Assembly (NCBI RefSeq): GCF_003288845.1
Contig: NZ_NHYN01000001.1
Span: 1-64,000, forward strand
Length of the DNA: 64,000 nucleotides
Origin: Helicobacter monodelphidis
GTDB taxonomy: Bacteria; Campylobacterota; Campylobacteria; Campylobacterales; Helicobacteraceae
Reading direction: 5' to 3'
Position numbers and translations under genes: made by a program. A model generated the notes under the pieces. That model ran no database searches. It was not told where the DNA came from and saw only the letters and a program-made list of their open reading frames with translations. Positions within the stretch are counted from its first letter, which is position 1, and each line of letters opens with the position of its first letter. Below, piece by piece: positions 42,512-51,459 of the stretch.

Positions 42512-45500
42512 ATGACAAAAGCAGAGATGTATCGTTATTTCTTGCAGGAATTTTCTCTGCAATTGCAAAGCCAGTCGTCGTATCCTATACAATCTCAAGA
42601 AGAGGGGCAAAATTGGAAAAAAAGTTTACTTGATTGGGCAGAATGCTTGAATCTTGATGACTCTAGTTATTTTTACGCTCTTCTTGCAAAAGAAACAAGT
42701 GTATTGCGACTTTCATCTTTGGGGATTTCAGAATTACCTCAAGAATTACATCATCTCTCTTGGTTGAAATCTATTTTTTTAGATAATAATTATTTTACGG
42801 AAATTCCAGAAGTTATTTTTGAGTTTCCTGAATTACAAATGCTTTGTATGGAAAACAACCAAATTACACACATTTCTCCAAAAATTGCACAACTTAAGCA
42901 ATTAAGGAGATTGGAATGTAGTGCAAATGCCTTAAAATGTATTCCTGCTGAATTTGTCGAGCTAGAGAATTTAGAAACTCTAGCTTTAGGGGAGAATCAA
43001 TTTGAGACTATCCCTGAATGTCTTGCACAAATGCCTGAATTAGCTTTTTTAGACTTAGAATCTAATTCTATCCAAGTTTTAGATGATTGCATTTTTCAAT
43101 CCTCGTCATTGGTTAGCGTTTGTTTAAGTCATAATCAAATTACAGAATTGAAAGATATAGCTTGTTGCTCTAGTATCCAAGATTTAGATTTATCTTACAA
43201 TAAAATACAAAATTTTGATGCTCTTTGTTGCTTAGAAAATTTATGTGAACTAAATTTATCCTACAATCAAATCCAGACCTTACCCGCCCATCTTTACCAG
43301 CTTAAAAACCTAAAATCACTCCATTTGGTTTCTAATTTTATTCAAGAAATTCCATCATCATTAAAGAAATGTATTCAATTGGAGGAACTTTTTTTAGATG
43401 CCAATCATATCCAGACTATCCCGCATGATATCGTTTTTCTCAATCAACTCCATACTCTTAGTCTTGCGAAAAATAATATTACAGAGATTCCAAAATACTT
43501 GGTTACGCTAGAAGAGCTAAGGAACTTACAACTCGCAGCAAATCAAATTTCTAGCATTCCAGACAATATTCACCATTTTAGATTAGTGAGCCTTGCTCTT
43601 GCTTATAATCAAATTACCACCTTACCTGACAGGATGGGAGAGTGCAAGGATTTAAAATTTTTGGATTTGGATTGCAATTTACTGAATGGATTTCCTGAAT
43701 GTCTTTGCCAGATTACCACTTTAGAACGATTATTTCTTGAAAATTGCTCAATTAGTAGCATTCCGTCCAACATTCAGAATTTGAAAAAACTGCTTGTATT
43801 GGAAGTGGATAATAATCAACTTACAGAGCTACCTTCTTGCTTACGGGATATTCCTCTTGAAGTCTTTTCTGCCCATCATAATTTTTTTAAACAAATTCCT
43901 GCAGAAATTATCCATTCGATGATTGTAAAAATTGATTTGGATTATAATTTAGTTCAAGAATTACCTAAGGAAATTTCTAAGTTGAGAAATTTGAAAATGT
44001 TGCATCTTGCACATAATCAGATTCAAGAAATTCCACGAGAGATTGGAGGGTTGCATAAATTAGAGCAATTCAATATTTCTTATAATCAGCTTAAAAGCAT
44101 TCCAATAGAGGTTCAGGAACTAAGGGCGTTGGAATATTTTTCAGCTGAACATAATCAAATCCAGAGTTTGCCTAGTGAACTTAAAATGCTTACAGCATTA
44201 AAGTTTTTCAATTTCTCCCATAATTGTTTGCAAGAATTCCCATCATTTTTGCACAGTATTCCTACAATCCAAGAAATTAATTTGACGCATAACCATTTAT
44301 GTAGCATTAATGATTTAAATTTTATAGGTAATATTGAAGTTTTATCATTAGCTTATAATAATTTAGAGGAAATTCCATCCTTTGTCTTTCGATTAACTTC
44401 CTTAAAAAAATTATCTTTAGAACATAATAAAATCACATATATTCCAAGTGAAATTCAGAATCTTAAACAACTTAATATTCTTTGGCTAACACATAATCGT
44501 ATTGAATTTATTGCAGAAGAAATTGGTTACCTTGATGAATTGCAAGAGATTATGCTTGAACATAATGCCCTGCAAGAGTTTCCGTATGGTTTTAGAATGC
44601 TCAAATCTATCCAAGAAATTTGGCTTTCTTATAATCAGATTCAGACTTTACCTGCAGAGATTCAGCACTTAAAAACATTGCAAGGATTGTATTTGGAGGC
44701 GAATTATCTACGATCATTACCAAGTGAGTTAAATGAACTCTTATTTTTAGAGACATTAATTCTTGCTGATAATCTTCTTGAGGATATTCCATCTTTGCAG
44801 AAATTACAGAATTTACATCATCTTGATTTAGATAAAAATCAGTTAAAACATTTTCCTCATTCTATTATTCAGATTCAGTCTCTTGAATGTTTATGGCTAA
44901 ATCATAATAAAATTACACAAATTCCAGATGAGATTTGGCAGTTAAAATCCTTGAAAACTTTTTCATGCTGCAAAAATAAATTGACTACCATTCCGGAATA
45001 TATTACAGAACTTCCACTAGAAGAATTATTAATTTATGGTAATTATATTACGCACTTACCAAAAAATTTATCCCAACTCTCAAAACTTGAATTGTTGAGT
45101 GTCGAGGATAATCAAATTCAAGAAATTCCTCAAGGGATTGGAAACTTAATCAATTTAAAAGAATTTTATGCTGGAAACAATAAGATTTCAACACTTCCAT
45201 CAGAGATGAAATATTGTAAAAAGCTTAAGATTTTAGGTTTAGATAATAATCTTCTCACAAAGCTACCGCTATATATCCAAAATTTTAGTCAGCTTGAGGA
45301 ACTTGGAGTTGGCGGTAATCCCCTTAAGGTATTGGAAACTGATTTTTCAAAATTGCAGAATCTGCGTGTTCTATGGTTAAGGGATACAGGTATTGAGGAG
45401 ATTCCTAATAGCATTTTTAAAATAACAAATTTAGAAAAACTAGGATTAGAACATAATAAAATAAGAAATATATCTCAAGAAATAGGAAACCTAAGTTACT

Positions 45501-46072
45501 TGCAGGAATTATGGCTTAACGATAATCAAATTAATGAATTACCACCCCAAATAGGGGCATTAAAGCAATTAAAAAAATTTGGCTTAAAAAAGAATCACCT
45601 ACATACGCTTCCAAATGAAATTGGAGAGTTAAAATCAATACAAAAATTAATTCTTTCTTATAATTATTTAACACAACTTCCTGATGGAATAAAAAAATTA
45701 AAAAATATAAAAGATTTATATATAAGTGATAATCTTTTATATCAATTTCCATTAGAAATTACTTACCTTTATTCTCTGCAAATTCTTAGTTTAGATAGTA
45801 ATCATATTTGTGAAATTCCAAAAGAAATTGCACAATTAAAGGAATTAAGAAAGCTTGGCTTGAGTTTTAATGCTATTGAGAGTCTCCCTGAGGAGATGGT
45901 TACAATGGAGAATTTGAATACATTGTATTTGGGTGAAAACCATTTCTTAAAAACTCCCACCTTTTTACAGAAAATGCCAAATTTAAGGGAGTTGGAAATT
46001 TTTAAAACTAATCATTCTTGGCGTGATTCTCTTAGGGAAATTTGGCGTCGTTGTGTAAATATTTTAGGTTAA
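42512..46072 (+). CDS. giant leucine-rich repeat protein (1186 residues)
   Basis: After a 60-70-residue N-terminal cap, about 45-50 tandem repeats of roughly 23 residues follow to near residue 1165. The form is LxxLxLxxNxIxxIPxEIxxLxx (for example LEELFLDANHIQTIP, LKMLHLAHNQIQEIP). This is the bacterial SD22-like type also found in Leptospira. There is no signal peptide, anchor or catalytic domain, so it should be a large curved binding scaffold, cytoplasmic or exported by an unrecognised route. It starts 4 nt after trmL with no good ribosome site and appears coupled. Similar DNA repeats favour repeat-number change. Confidence 0.93.
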   Translation: MTKAEMYRYFLQEFSLQLQSQSSYPIQSQEEGQNWKKSLLDWAECLNLDDSSYFYALLAKETSVLRLSSLGISELPQELHHLSWLKSIFLDNNYFTEIPEVIFEFPELQMLCMENNQITHISPKIAQLKQLRRLECSANALKCIPAEFVELENLETLALGENQFETIPECLAQMPELAFLDLESNSIQVLDDCIFQSSSLVSVCLSHNQITELKDIACCSSIQDLDLSYNKIQNFDALCCLENLCELNLSYNQIQTLPAHLYQLKNLKSLHLVSNFIQEIPSSLKKCIQLEELFLDANHIQTIPHDIVFLNQLHTLSLAKNNITEIPKYLVTLEELRNLQLAANQISSIPDNIHHFRLVSLALAYNQITTLPDRMGECKDLKFLDLDCNLLNGFPECLCQITTLERLFLENCSISSIPSNIQNLKKLLVLEVDNNQLTELPSCLRDIPLEVFSAHHNFFKQIPAEIIHSMIVKIDLDYNLVQELPKEISKLRNLKMLHLAHNQIQEIPREIGGLHKLEQFNISYNQLKSIPIEVQELRALEYFSAEHNQIQSLPSELKMLTALKFFNFSHNCLQEFPSFLHSIPTIQEINLTHNHLCSINDLNFIGNIEVLSLAYNNLEEIPSFVFRLTSLKKLSLEHNKITYIPSEIQNLKQLNILWLTHNRIEFIAEEIGYLDELQEIMLEHNALQEFPYGFRMLKSIQEIWLSYNQIQTLPAEIQHLKTLQGLYLEANYLRSLPSELNELLFLETLILADNLLEDIPSLQKLQNLHHLDLDKNQLKHFPHSIIQIQSLECLWLNHNKITQIPDEIWQLKSLKTFSCCKNKLTTIPEYITELPLEELLIYGNYITHLPKNLSQLSKLELLSVEDNQIQEIPQGIGNLINLKEFYAGNNKISTLPSEMKYCKKLKILGLDNNLLTKLPLYIQNFSQLEELGVGGNPLKVLETDFSKLQNLRVLWLRDTGIEEIPNSIFKITNLEKLGLEHNKIRNISQEIGNLSYLQELWLNDNQINELPPQIGALKQLKKFGLKKNHLHTLPNEIGELKSIQKLILSYNYLTQLPDGIKKLKNIKDLYISDNLLYQFPLEITYLYSLQILSLDSNHICEIPKEIAQLKELRKLGLSFNAIESLPEEMVTMENLNTLYLGENHFLKTPTFLQKMPNLRELEIFKTNHSWRDSLREIWRRCVNILG

Positions 46073-46170
46073 AAAATGTTGTAAAATAATCGAATTTATG
46101 TCGTTTTAAAAAAAAATAGGTATAATTTTGTAGCAAAGGTAGCGTTGAGCCTAAAATTTGTATTGGGTTG

Positions 46171-46283
46171 AACGCTCTCTTTAGACCTATGCAATGAGGC
46201 TGAAAAGTAATACTTCAGGGTGGGAACACAGCAGAGTCCTTTTTTGTTTTGTGTGCCGTAGGTATCTGAAGAGGGTGCTTTTT
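46171..46283 (+). ncRNA. ffs: signal recognition particle RNA (4.5S)
   Basis: The conserved SRP domain IV is visible at 46216-46234: CAGG, GTG, tetraloop GGAA, CAC, AGCAG. It has the same form as the CAGG-UCC-GGAA-GGA-AGCAG core of E. coli. Helices nest outward: ACT/AGT, AAAAG/CTTTT, GGC/GCC, ACCTA (46185-46189) with TAGGT (46259-46263), AGA/TCT, and CTCTTT/AAGAG. A T run at 46279-46283 ends the gene. Ends are approximate. A separate hairpin AGCGTT/AACGCT lies just upstream (46141-46175). Confidence 0.85.
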
Positions 46284-46854
46284 GATATAGCATTCTTTCT
46301 TTGGCTCTATTTTGTCTGGAAATCCCTGTCTATTTTTAGGTTGTTTTGGTAAATTTTTAGTGTAAATTTGACCTTTCCTTATAAAGGTAATATTTGTATT
46401 CATTGCTATAGAAATGTTTGATAAAGCAATAGCAATTAAGCTTCCTGTTTTTGTGGTTATCAAATAAATCCTATCTAATAGCCACATTTAAAAAACATAA
46501 ATGTATTAAGTCGTATAATTTATTATTTCTGTCTTATATGTTTCATTTCTATTGTTTGGAATTCTTCAACACTTTTTATTTTATACTTTTTGCAATAGAT
46601 TATATTGCTAATATGCAAATTTCCATAGGTAAAAGAGGAGTAGTGGACATATTAGAGAGTCTTTTATATTAATATATTATTGTTTACTTTACTGACATTT
46701 CAACCATTAATATTTAAAAAATCCTATAAGGTTTCTTGCATGCTTTATTGGCTTTTAAAAAAAAATGTTTAAGGCAGAATCTTTGTATCGCATAGTCTTA
46801 ATATTCTTTTGTTTTTGACATACTTTTACGAAGATTCTATCTGCCATAGACTTG
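46284..46854. other. AT-rich intergenic stretch
   Basis: No convincing gene. A long imperfect hairpin lies at 46452-46486 (TGTGGTTAT with ATAGCCACA). The frames at 46215-46487 (minus) and 46451-46672 (plus) overlap this hairpin and the SRP RNA and look incidental. Confidence 0.5.
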
Positions 46855-46882
46855 TGGTTATCATTAGTGTCAATGATAACCA
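46855..46882. terminator. perfect 11-bp palindrome after feoB
   Basis: TGGTTATCATT and AATGATAACCA are separated by 6 nt, starting 8 nt beyond the feoB stop. On the plus strand TATATTTTTA follows, so it would end plus-strand transcripts well; on the minus strand the T run lies before the hairpin. It could be a transcription end or a binding site. Confidence 0.6.
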
Positions 46883-46889
46883 TATATTT

Positions 46890-49106
46890 TTACGAAAACA
46901 GGAGATTCGCGAATGTGTAACCAATTAGTGCAACAAGATATGCGACAAGTGTCGTGAATACAAATAAATAAAATGCATACTGCCAACTACCAGTCTCCTT
47001 TGCAAATACGGCCGTTGCTGCAAGACATGGGTTATAAAGCATCACAAATAAAATAAAAGCTACAGCAGATGGTAGAGTAAAGTTCTCTTTTAGAACTTTC
47101 CGCAAAGAATCATTTTCCTCATCAACTTCATCTCCTAAGGAATATAGAACGCCCATTGTAGCTACTGCTACTTCTTTTGCTGCTAAACCGCTCAAAAGTG
47201 CAACAGATGGACGCCAATCAAAACCAAATGGTGCAAAGAATGGCTCAATACCTTTCCCAACTAATGCTAGATAGCTACCATCTAATCTTACCGTGCTTAA
47301 ATGAGCATTTTGCGTATCTAATTCTTCTTGGAGGGCATTTAGTTCATCATTTGGAAGATTTGCGGAATCTTGTTTTTTGTCTGTTTCATAATCTTCTTGA
47401 AGAGCAGAAATCTGATTTTCCAAAAGATTAATTTGTGCTTGGATTTGTTGGACAGTTTCTTTATCATAGGGGTAGTTACTAGCAAACCAAATAAGTAATG
47501 AGGCGGCAAGAATGTATGTCCCAGCTTTTTTTAGATACATTAATGCTTTACCCCAAACCATCTTCCATATCAGCTTTAGGCTTGGTAGGCGATATTTTGG
47601 CATTTCCATAACAAAAGGTTCATCATCACCCTTAAAAGTTGTGAGTTTTAATATTTTTGCAGCGACTAAACCAAGTATTGCCCCAAGTATATAAATTCCA
47701 AACAGCCAATTTGCTGCTTGCTCTTCTGGAAAAAATGCACCAATAAAGAGGACATAAATAGGGAGTCTTGCTCCACAACTCATAAAATTAACAATAAAAA
47801 GTGTTAGAATGCGGTCGCTACGATTTTTGAGAATTCTTGTTGCCATAAATGCCGGAACTGAACAACCAAAGCCTGTAATGAGGGGAATAAAACTTTTTCC
47901 GTGTAAGCCAAAGCGATGAAATATACCATCAAGTAAAAATGCAACCCTTGCCATATAGCCTGTTGTTTCTAGGATTGCAATTCCTAAGAATAATATCATA
48001 ATGTTAGGTAAAAACATCACCACAGCACCCACACCGCCAATTGCACCATCGGCAATAATTGAGGCTATGTTTTCATTCTGGATATTTTCTTTGACCCAGT
48101 CGCCAATAGCACCGAAAAATGCTTCAATGTAGTCCATTGGAATGGAACCTAAATCGAAGGTAATATAAAATAAAACCCACATAAAAAGTAGAAAAATCGG
48201 TAATCCTAAAAAACGATTAATAAGAATATAATCAATTTTTTGCGTAATTGTTGTAGCTTTTCTTTGTTTTCTTTTGTGTACTTTTGCACATAATCCAGAA
48301 GCAAAGTTTTGTGCATCAGCACTAAAAATAGCTGTCATATTACGTGTCTCATAATGCTGGTAAAGGTTTTCTAATGCCTGGTTAAGATATTTAGAGAGTT
48401 CTAGCCAAATAGGCTTATCCTGTAAAAAATTATAAATATATTCTTGTCGCTTAAGCAGACCAATCGCAATATCGCGCGATTTTAGTGGAATATCATGTAG
48501 TTCCTTAGCATTTACATCATCAATAAAATTTACAATTCGTACTATCTCTTCTTCGATTTGGTCAGAATAAGTACGTTTTGAAACAATGGGAGTATCTTTT
48601 TCAAAAGATTCCACAATTAATTCCAGTAAACGATCCAAATGAAATTTAGTAACCGCTGAAACATCGATTACATTTATGCCTAAAAGGGATTGCATTTGTC
48701 CAATATCTGTTTCAATTCCTTCTTTTTCGGCTTCATCACTCATATTTAACGCAAGAATCAAACGTTTGTTAGGTACTTCTAGCAGTTGGGAGGAGAGCAT
48801 AAGGTTGCGCTCTAAATTTGTGACGTCAAGAATATTTAGAATCAAATCATATTCATTTTGATTTTGGGAAAGAAATTGTCTCGTGAGCTTTTCTTCTTCT
48901 GTGTAGCCTTCAAGTGAGTAAATTCCCGGTAAGTCAATGACTTCAATTGTGTAATCTCGAAATTTTGTGTAAGCATAGGATTTCTCAACGGTCACACCAG
49001 AGAAATTACCAACGCGCATATTTGAGCCACAAATCGCATTAATGAGCATACTTTTTCCCACATTAGGTTGTCCAACTAATGCGACACGAATCATCTTTTT
49101 TGTCAT
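46890..49106 (-). CDS. feoB: ferrous iron transport protein B
   Basis: The 738-residue protein has an N-terminal G domain (GQPNVGKSMLINAI P-loop near residue 11, NFSGVTVEK, DLPGIYSL, LNMSD) and a helical GDI segment. A membrane core with two inverted halves follows, including ITGFGCSVPAFMATR. An inserted coiled coil (INLLENQISALQEDY) lies near residues 560-610. FeoB imports Fe2+ across the inner membrane. Its start shares a base with the feoA stop. Confidence 0.96.
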   Translation of the reverse strand: MTKKMIRVALVGQPNVGKSMLINAICGSNMRVGNFSGVTVEKSYAYTKFRDYTIEVIDLPGIYSLEGYTEEEKLTRQFLSQNQNEYDLILNILDVTNLERNLMLSSQLLEVPNKRLILALNMSDEAEKEGIETDIGQMQSLLGINVIDVSAVTKFHLDRLLELIVESFEKDTPIVSKRTYSDQIEEEIVRIVNFIDDVNAKELHDIPLKSRDIAIGLLKRQEYIYNFLQDKPIWLELSKYLNQALENLYQHYETRNMTAIFSADAQNFASGLCAKVHKRKQRKATTITQKIDYILINRFLGLPIFLLFMWVLFYITFDLGSIPMDYIEAFFGAIGDWVKENIQNENIASIIADGAIGGVGAVVMFLPNIMILFLGIAILETTGYMARVAFLLDGIFHRFGLHGKSFIPLITGFGCSVPAFMATRILKNRSDRILTLFIVNFMSCGARLPIYVLFIGAFFPEEQAANWLFGIYILGAILGLVAAKILKLTTFKGDDEPFVMEMPKYRLPSLKLIWKMVWGKALMYLKKAGTYILAASLLIWFASNYPYDKETVQQIQAQINLLENQISALQEDYETDKKQDSANLPNDELNALQEELDTQNAHLSTVRLDGSYLALVGKGIEPFFAPFGFDWRPSVALLSGLAAKEVAVATMGVLYSLGDEVDEENDSLRKVLKENFTLPSAVAFILFVMLYNPCLAATAVFAKETGSWQYAFYLFVFTTLVAYLVALIGYTFANLLFS

Positions 49107-49336
49107 TAGACACCTACTTTTTGGACTTCAATATACTTTGCCTCTTCTTGGCGCATAATCACAGAGCTAGAACCAAGATTAATTACGATTGTTGCTCCAC
49201 CTAACGATCGTTCGATGACAGATAGTGTGCGATTTTTAGATAAACCAAAAGAATGGAATCGTTCAAGCAATTCTCCTTCCACCGTAATGTCTGTAATCAT
49301 TGCACTTTCTCCGCATTTAAGATTATGTAGTTGCAC
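49106..49336 (-). CDS. feoA: ferrous iron transport protein A
   Basis: The 76-residue SH3-like protein starts with GTG (GAGGAG upstream) and has LKCGESAMITDIT, RFHSFGL and EEAKYIEV. FeoA binds and supports FeoB. H. pylori has FeoB without a linked feoA, so this pairing differs from that species. Confidence 0.9.
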   Translation of the reverse strand: MQLHNLKCGESAMITDITVEGELLERFHSFGLSKNRTLSVIERSLGGATIVINLGSSSVIMRQEEAKYIEVQKVGV

Positions 49337-49516
49337 TCTTAACTCCTCAGGGTTAGATAGTAGAAATAAAATTAGGAAACTATCCCAACTTCAAAGACAG
49401 TTGTAATTGTATCATCATAAGTTTAAATTAAAATAAAAATGCTTATTAATTTCTATTATTAGTTTAAAAATAAATTTTCTATATTGAATTTATATCTAAG
49501 GTGAGTGTTTTTTGGA

Positions 49517-49533
49517 TTGGAATATTTCTTGCT
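49517..49533 (+). promoter_or_regulatory. sigma-54 (RpoN) promoter
   Basis: TTGGAATATTTCTTGCT matches the -24/-12 consensus with GG (49519-49520), exactly 10 nt, and GC (49531-49532). It lies 35 nt upstream of the ATG at 49568. In Campylobacterota RpoN drives the middle flagellar genes. Confidence 0.8.
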
Positions 49534-49567
49534 GAAAGCTTGAAATAAATATTACAAAGGAGTGATG

Positions 49568-49906
49568 ATGATTAGTTCTCAACATTATCAAGGCGGGTTA
49601 TTTTCAAGTTTTAGGGATCAGTTAAGTGGTGGTAAAACCCAGTCGTCTAAAGGATCAGATTTGTTGTCTGCCCATTTTCCAGATCTAGCAGAATCATACC
49701 GGAGGTCATTCAAAGAAGTTGCAATTCTTCTTGATGAGGACAAGGCAAAGATTGCTCTTTCTCCTGAAGAGTATGAAAGAAGAGAGATGTACAAGCGACA
49801 ACAAGAGCAAAAGGCAGTGGAGATTCAGACAGCGATGGTGGGCAAAATAGGTGCTAGCTATCCTAAAGAAAAAGAAGATTCTTTCCTTAGTAAAGCTTTG
49901 CAGTGA
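49568..49906 (+). CDS. small protein under RpoN control, probably flagellar
   Basis: AAAGGAG 5 nt upstream favours the ATG at 49568 (112 residues); GTG 49562 and ATG 49565 are in frame. The protein is hydrophilic, with SSFRDQL, LAESYRRSFKEVAILLDEDK and a Glu/Gln-rich helix (YERREMYKRQQEQKAVEIQ). No signal peptide is seen. A clean sigma-54 promoter just upstream places it in the flagellar regulon. It resembles small RpoN-regulated proteins of unknown role in Campylobacter, but I do not claim a specific orthologue. Confidence 0.75.
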   Translation: MISSQHYQGGLFSSFRDQLSGGKTQSSKGSDLLSAHFPDLAESYRRSFKEVAILLDEDKAKIALSPEEYERREMYKRQQEQKAVEIQTAMVGKIGASYPKEKEDSFLSKALQ

Positions 49907-49933
49907 TTTATCTTCCTTTTATTCCAAAGCTTG

Positions 49934-49939
49934 TATAAT
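49934..49939 (+). promoter_or_regulatory. -10 hexamer
   Basis: TATAAT in the context CTTGTATAATTG lies 32 nt upstream of the TTG start at 49972, so the outer-membrane-type gene has its own sigma-70 promoter. Confidence 0.55.
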
Positions 49940-49971
49940 TGTGCTTAATATTAAAAAGAGGGTATATAGTT

Positions 49972-50667
49972 TTGGTTAGGCGACTTTTCCTGTATGTTAG
50001 CTTTTTTTGTGTAGTTTGGGGAAGTCCTCTTACGCTTGCAGAAAGGCAAAATCGTGATTATGGCGTGAAAAATAAAACTTCAATAAAAGTATCTCAATCA
50101 CAAAAGGAATTACTCCGAGCAGGTAACCTTTACAATAATTATTCAATTAATGGTGGGACAAATACGCTTGTAACACTGACGCACAATTTTGTCTACTCTC
50201 CACGTTCTGATGTTGATTTAATTGTTGCTGGAGATGGGAGCTACCAATCTGATAAGAAAACGGGTATCCTTGTCGAGGAAGAAAAAGAAAGTTTAAAATT
50301 AAATAGTTTTTGGATTGGTGCAAATTATGTTAGCCCATTTTTTGAATTTTTAAGTCCAACCTTGAATGCAAGAATGGGGAGTTTAGATAATGCAGACTCA
50401 AGCTTTATCGCAGGTTCTTTGCGTACAAAGTTTGCTCATCGTTTCCGTGTGAATGTAACTTGGGAACGTCATTTTTATCGCTTGAATCCAAAAAGTGGTG
50501 GTTGGAGAGATGATGCTAATGTTTATTCTATTTCAACGACTTCTGCAGAATTCAGCTATGCATTACACCCACGTATGGAAACCTCTCTGTTGGTGGTTGA
50601 CAAAGGAAGGGGTGGAGGGATAGAGGCAAGCAAACGTGTTCTTGTTTCCCTGAAATCATTTTTTTAA
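49972..50667 (+). CDS. predicted outer-membrane protein
   Basis: AAAGAGGG 9 nt upstream favours the TTG at 49972 (231 residues). A signal peptide (RRLFLYVSFFCVVWGSPL) is followed by alternating strands (VTLTHNFVYSPRSDVDLIVA, FRVNVTWERHFYRL, AEFSYALHPRMETSLLVVD) and a terminal Phe, as in a small beta-barrel. The family is unknown to me. The short plus-strand gene ends opposite the META lipoprotein gene. Confidence 0.65.
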   Translation: MVRRLFLYVSFFCVVWGSPLTLAERQNRDYGVKNKTSIKVSQSQKELLRAGNLYNNYSINGGTNTLVTLTHNFVYSPRSDVDLIVAGDGSYQSDKKTGILVEEEKESLKLNSFWIGANYVSPFFEFLSPTLNARMGSLDNADSSFIAGSLRTKFAHRFRVNVTWERHFYRLNPKSGGWRDDANVYSISTTSAEFSYALHPRMETSLLVVDKGRGGGIEASKRVLVSLKSFF

Positions 50668-50729
50668 TTTTTATGCAGTTAAATAGAAAGTAGGGTACCC
50701 CGCCCCATTTAGGGCAGAGTAACTGAGAA

Positions 50730-51272
50730 TTATTTCTTAGCAGGTTCAGCAGGAGCAACTTCTTCTGCAACTGCAACTTTTTCTAAAACAAGCTTGAAGT
50801 TTGGATTGTCAAGCGTAAGAGTTTTCTCTTCCGCAATAGCAACATTCAACTCATTGACAAGCCCATCAGTCATAATTTTTTCTACATTCATCACAGCTTT
50901 TCCGCATGATTTTTGCGTAAGAGCTGGATGACCTAATGTCAATTTTTCATTCTCATAAGTAAAATTTGCACCTAAGGTGTTACAACCTGTCGCAGCACCC
51001 ACTTGTCCTTCAGCGGAACTGAATTCAAGATACATTTCACTCTTAACATTCTTGAGGTTAACCTTGCTAAGAGTTGGCTTTTTCTTTTTCTTGTCAAGCT
51101 GATAAACCTCTTTAACAACCCATTTACCTTCTAACGGAGAAACAACAACTTCCTCTTGAACAGGAGCTGTTACAGCTTCTTCTTTTGCACCCCCACAAGC
51201 TACTAGCAAACCTGCTGCTAACAATGTAGCTACACCAATCTTAACACCATTTAAAGCACTCACTCTTTGCAT
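50730..51272 (-). CDS. META-domain lipoprotein (HslJ-like)
   Basis: AAAGGAAAAAAC before ATG 51272 gives 180 residues; a longer frame starts at 51287. The lipobox LLVAC is followed by a Pro/Glu/Val linker and a META/HslJ-type domain (PLEGKWVVKEVY, MYLEFSSAEGQVGAATGCNT, NFTYENEKLTLG). The tail is Ala/Glu/Pro-rich. HslJ proteins are linked to heat shock and antibiotic tolerance, but the function is unknown. Confidence 0.85.
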   Translation of the reverse strand: MQRVSALNGVKIGVATLLAAGLLVACGGAKEEAVTAPVQEEVVVSPLEGKWVVKEVYQLDKKKKKPTLSKVNLKNVKSEMYLEFSSAEGQVGAATGCNTLGANFTYENEKLTLGHPALTQKSCGKAVMNVEKIMTDGLVNELNVAIAEEKTLTLDNPNFKLVLEKVAVAEEVAPAEPAKK

Positions 51273-51459
51273 GTTTTTTCCTTTCATTATGTAGTGTGGA
51301 GAAATTGTATCATAAAATAATGAATAATTTGCAAAAACTTTGATTAATTTTTAAATTTATTAAAAAAATAGGCTAAAAAGATTGTTTTGATACTTTTTGT
51401 TAGTTATTATAAAATATAATAAGCGTTTATTATTTTGACTGACAAGATTGGAGAGTTTA

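Noticed and set aside
46215-46487. 90-codon minus-strand frame
   Set aside because: It lies antisense to the SRP RNA for much of its length; the amino-acid pattern follows from RNA stems.
46855-46882. Classical Fur box
   Set aside because: The half-sites do not match the usual Fur pattern and the site is at the 3' end of feoB, not at its promoter.
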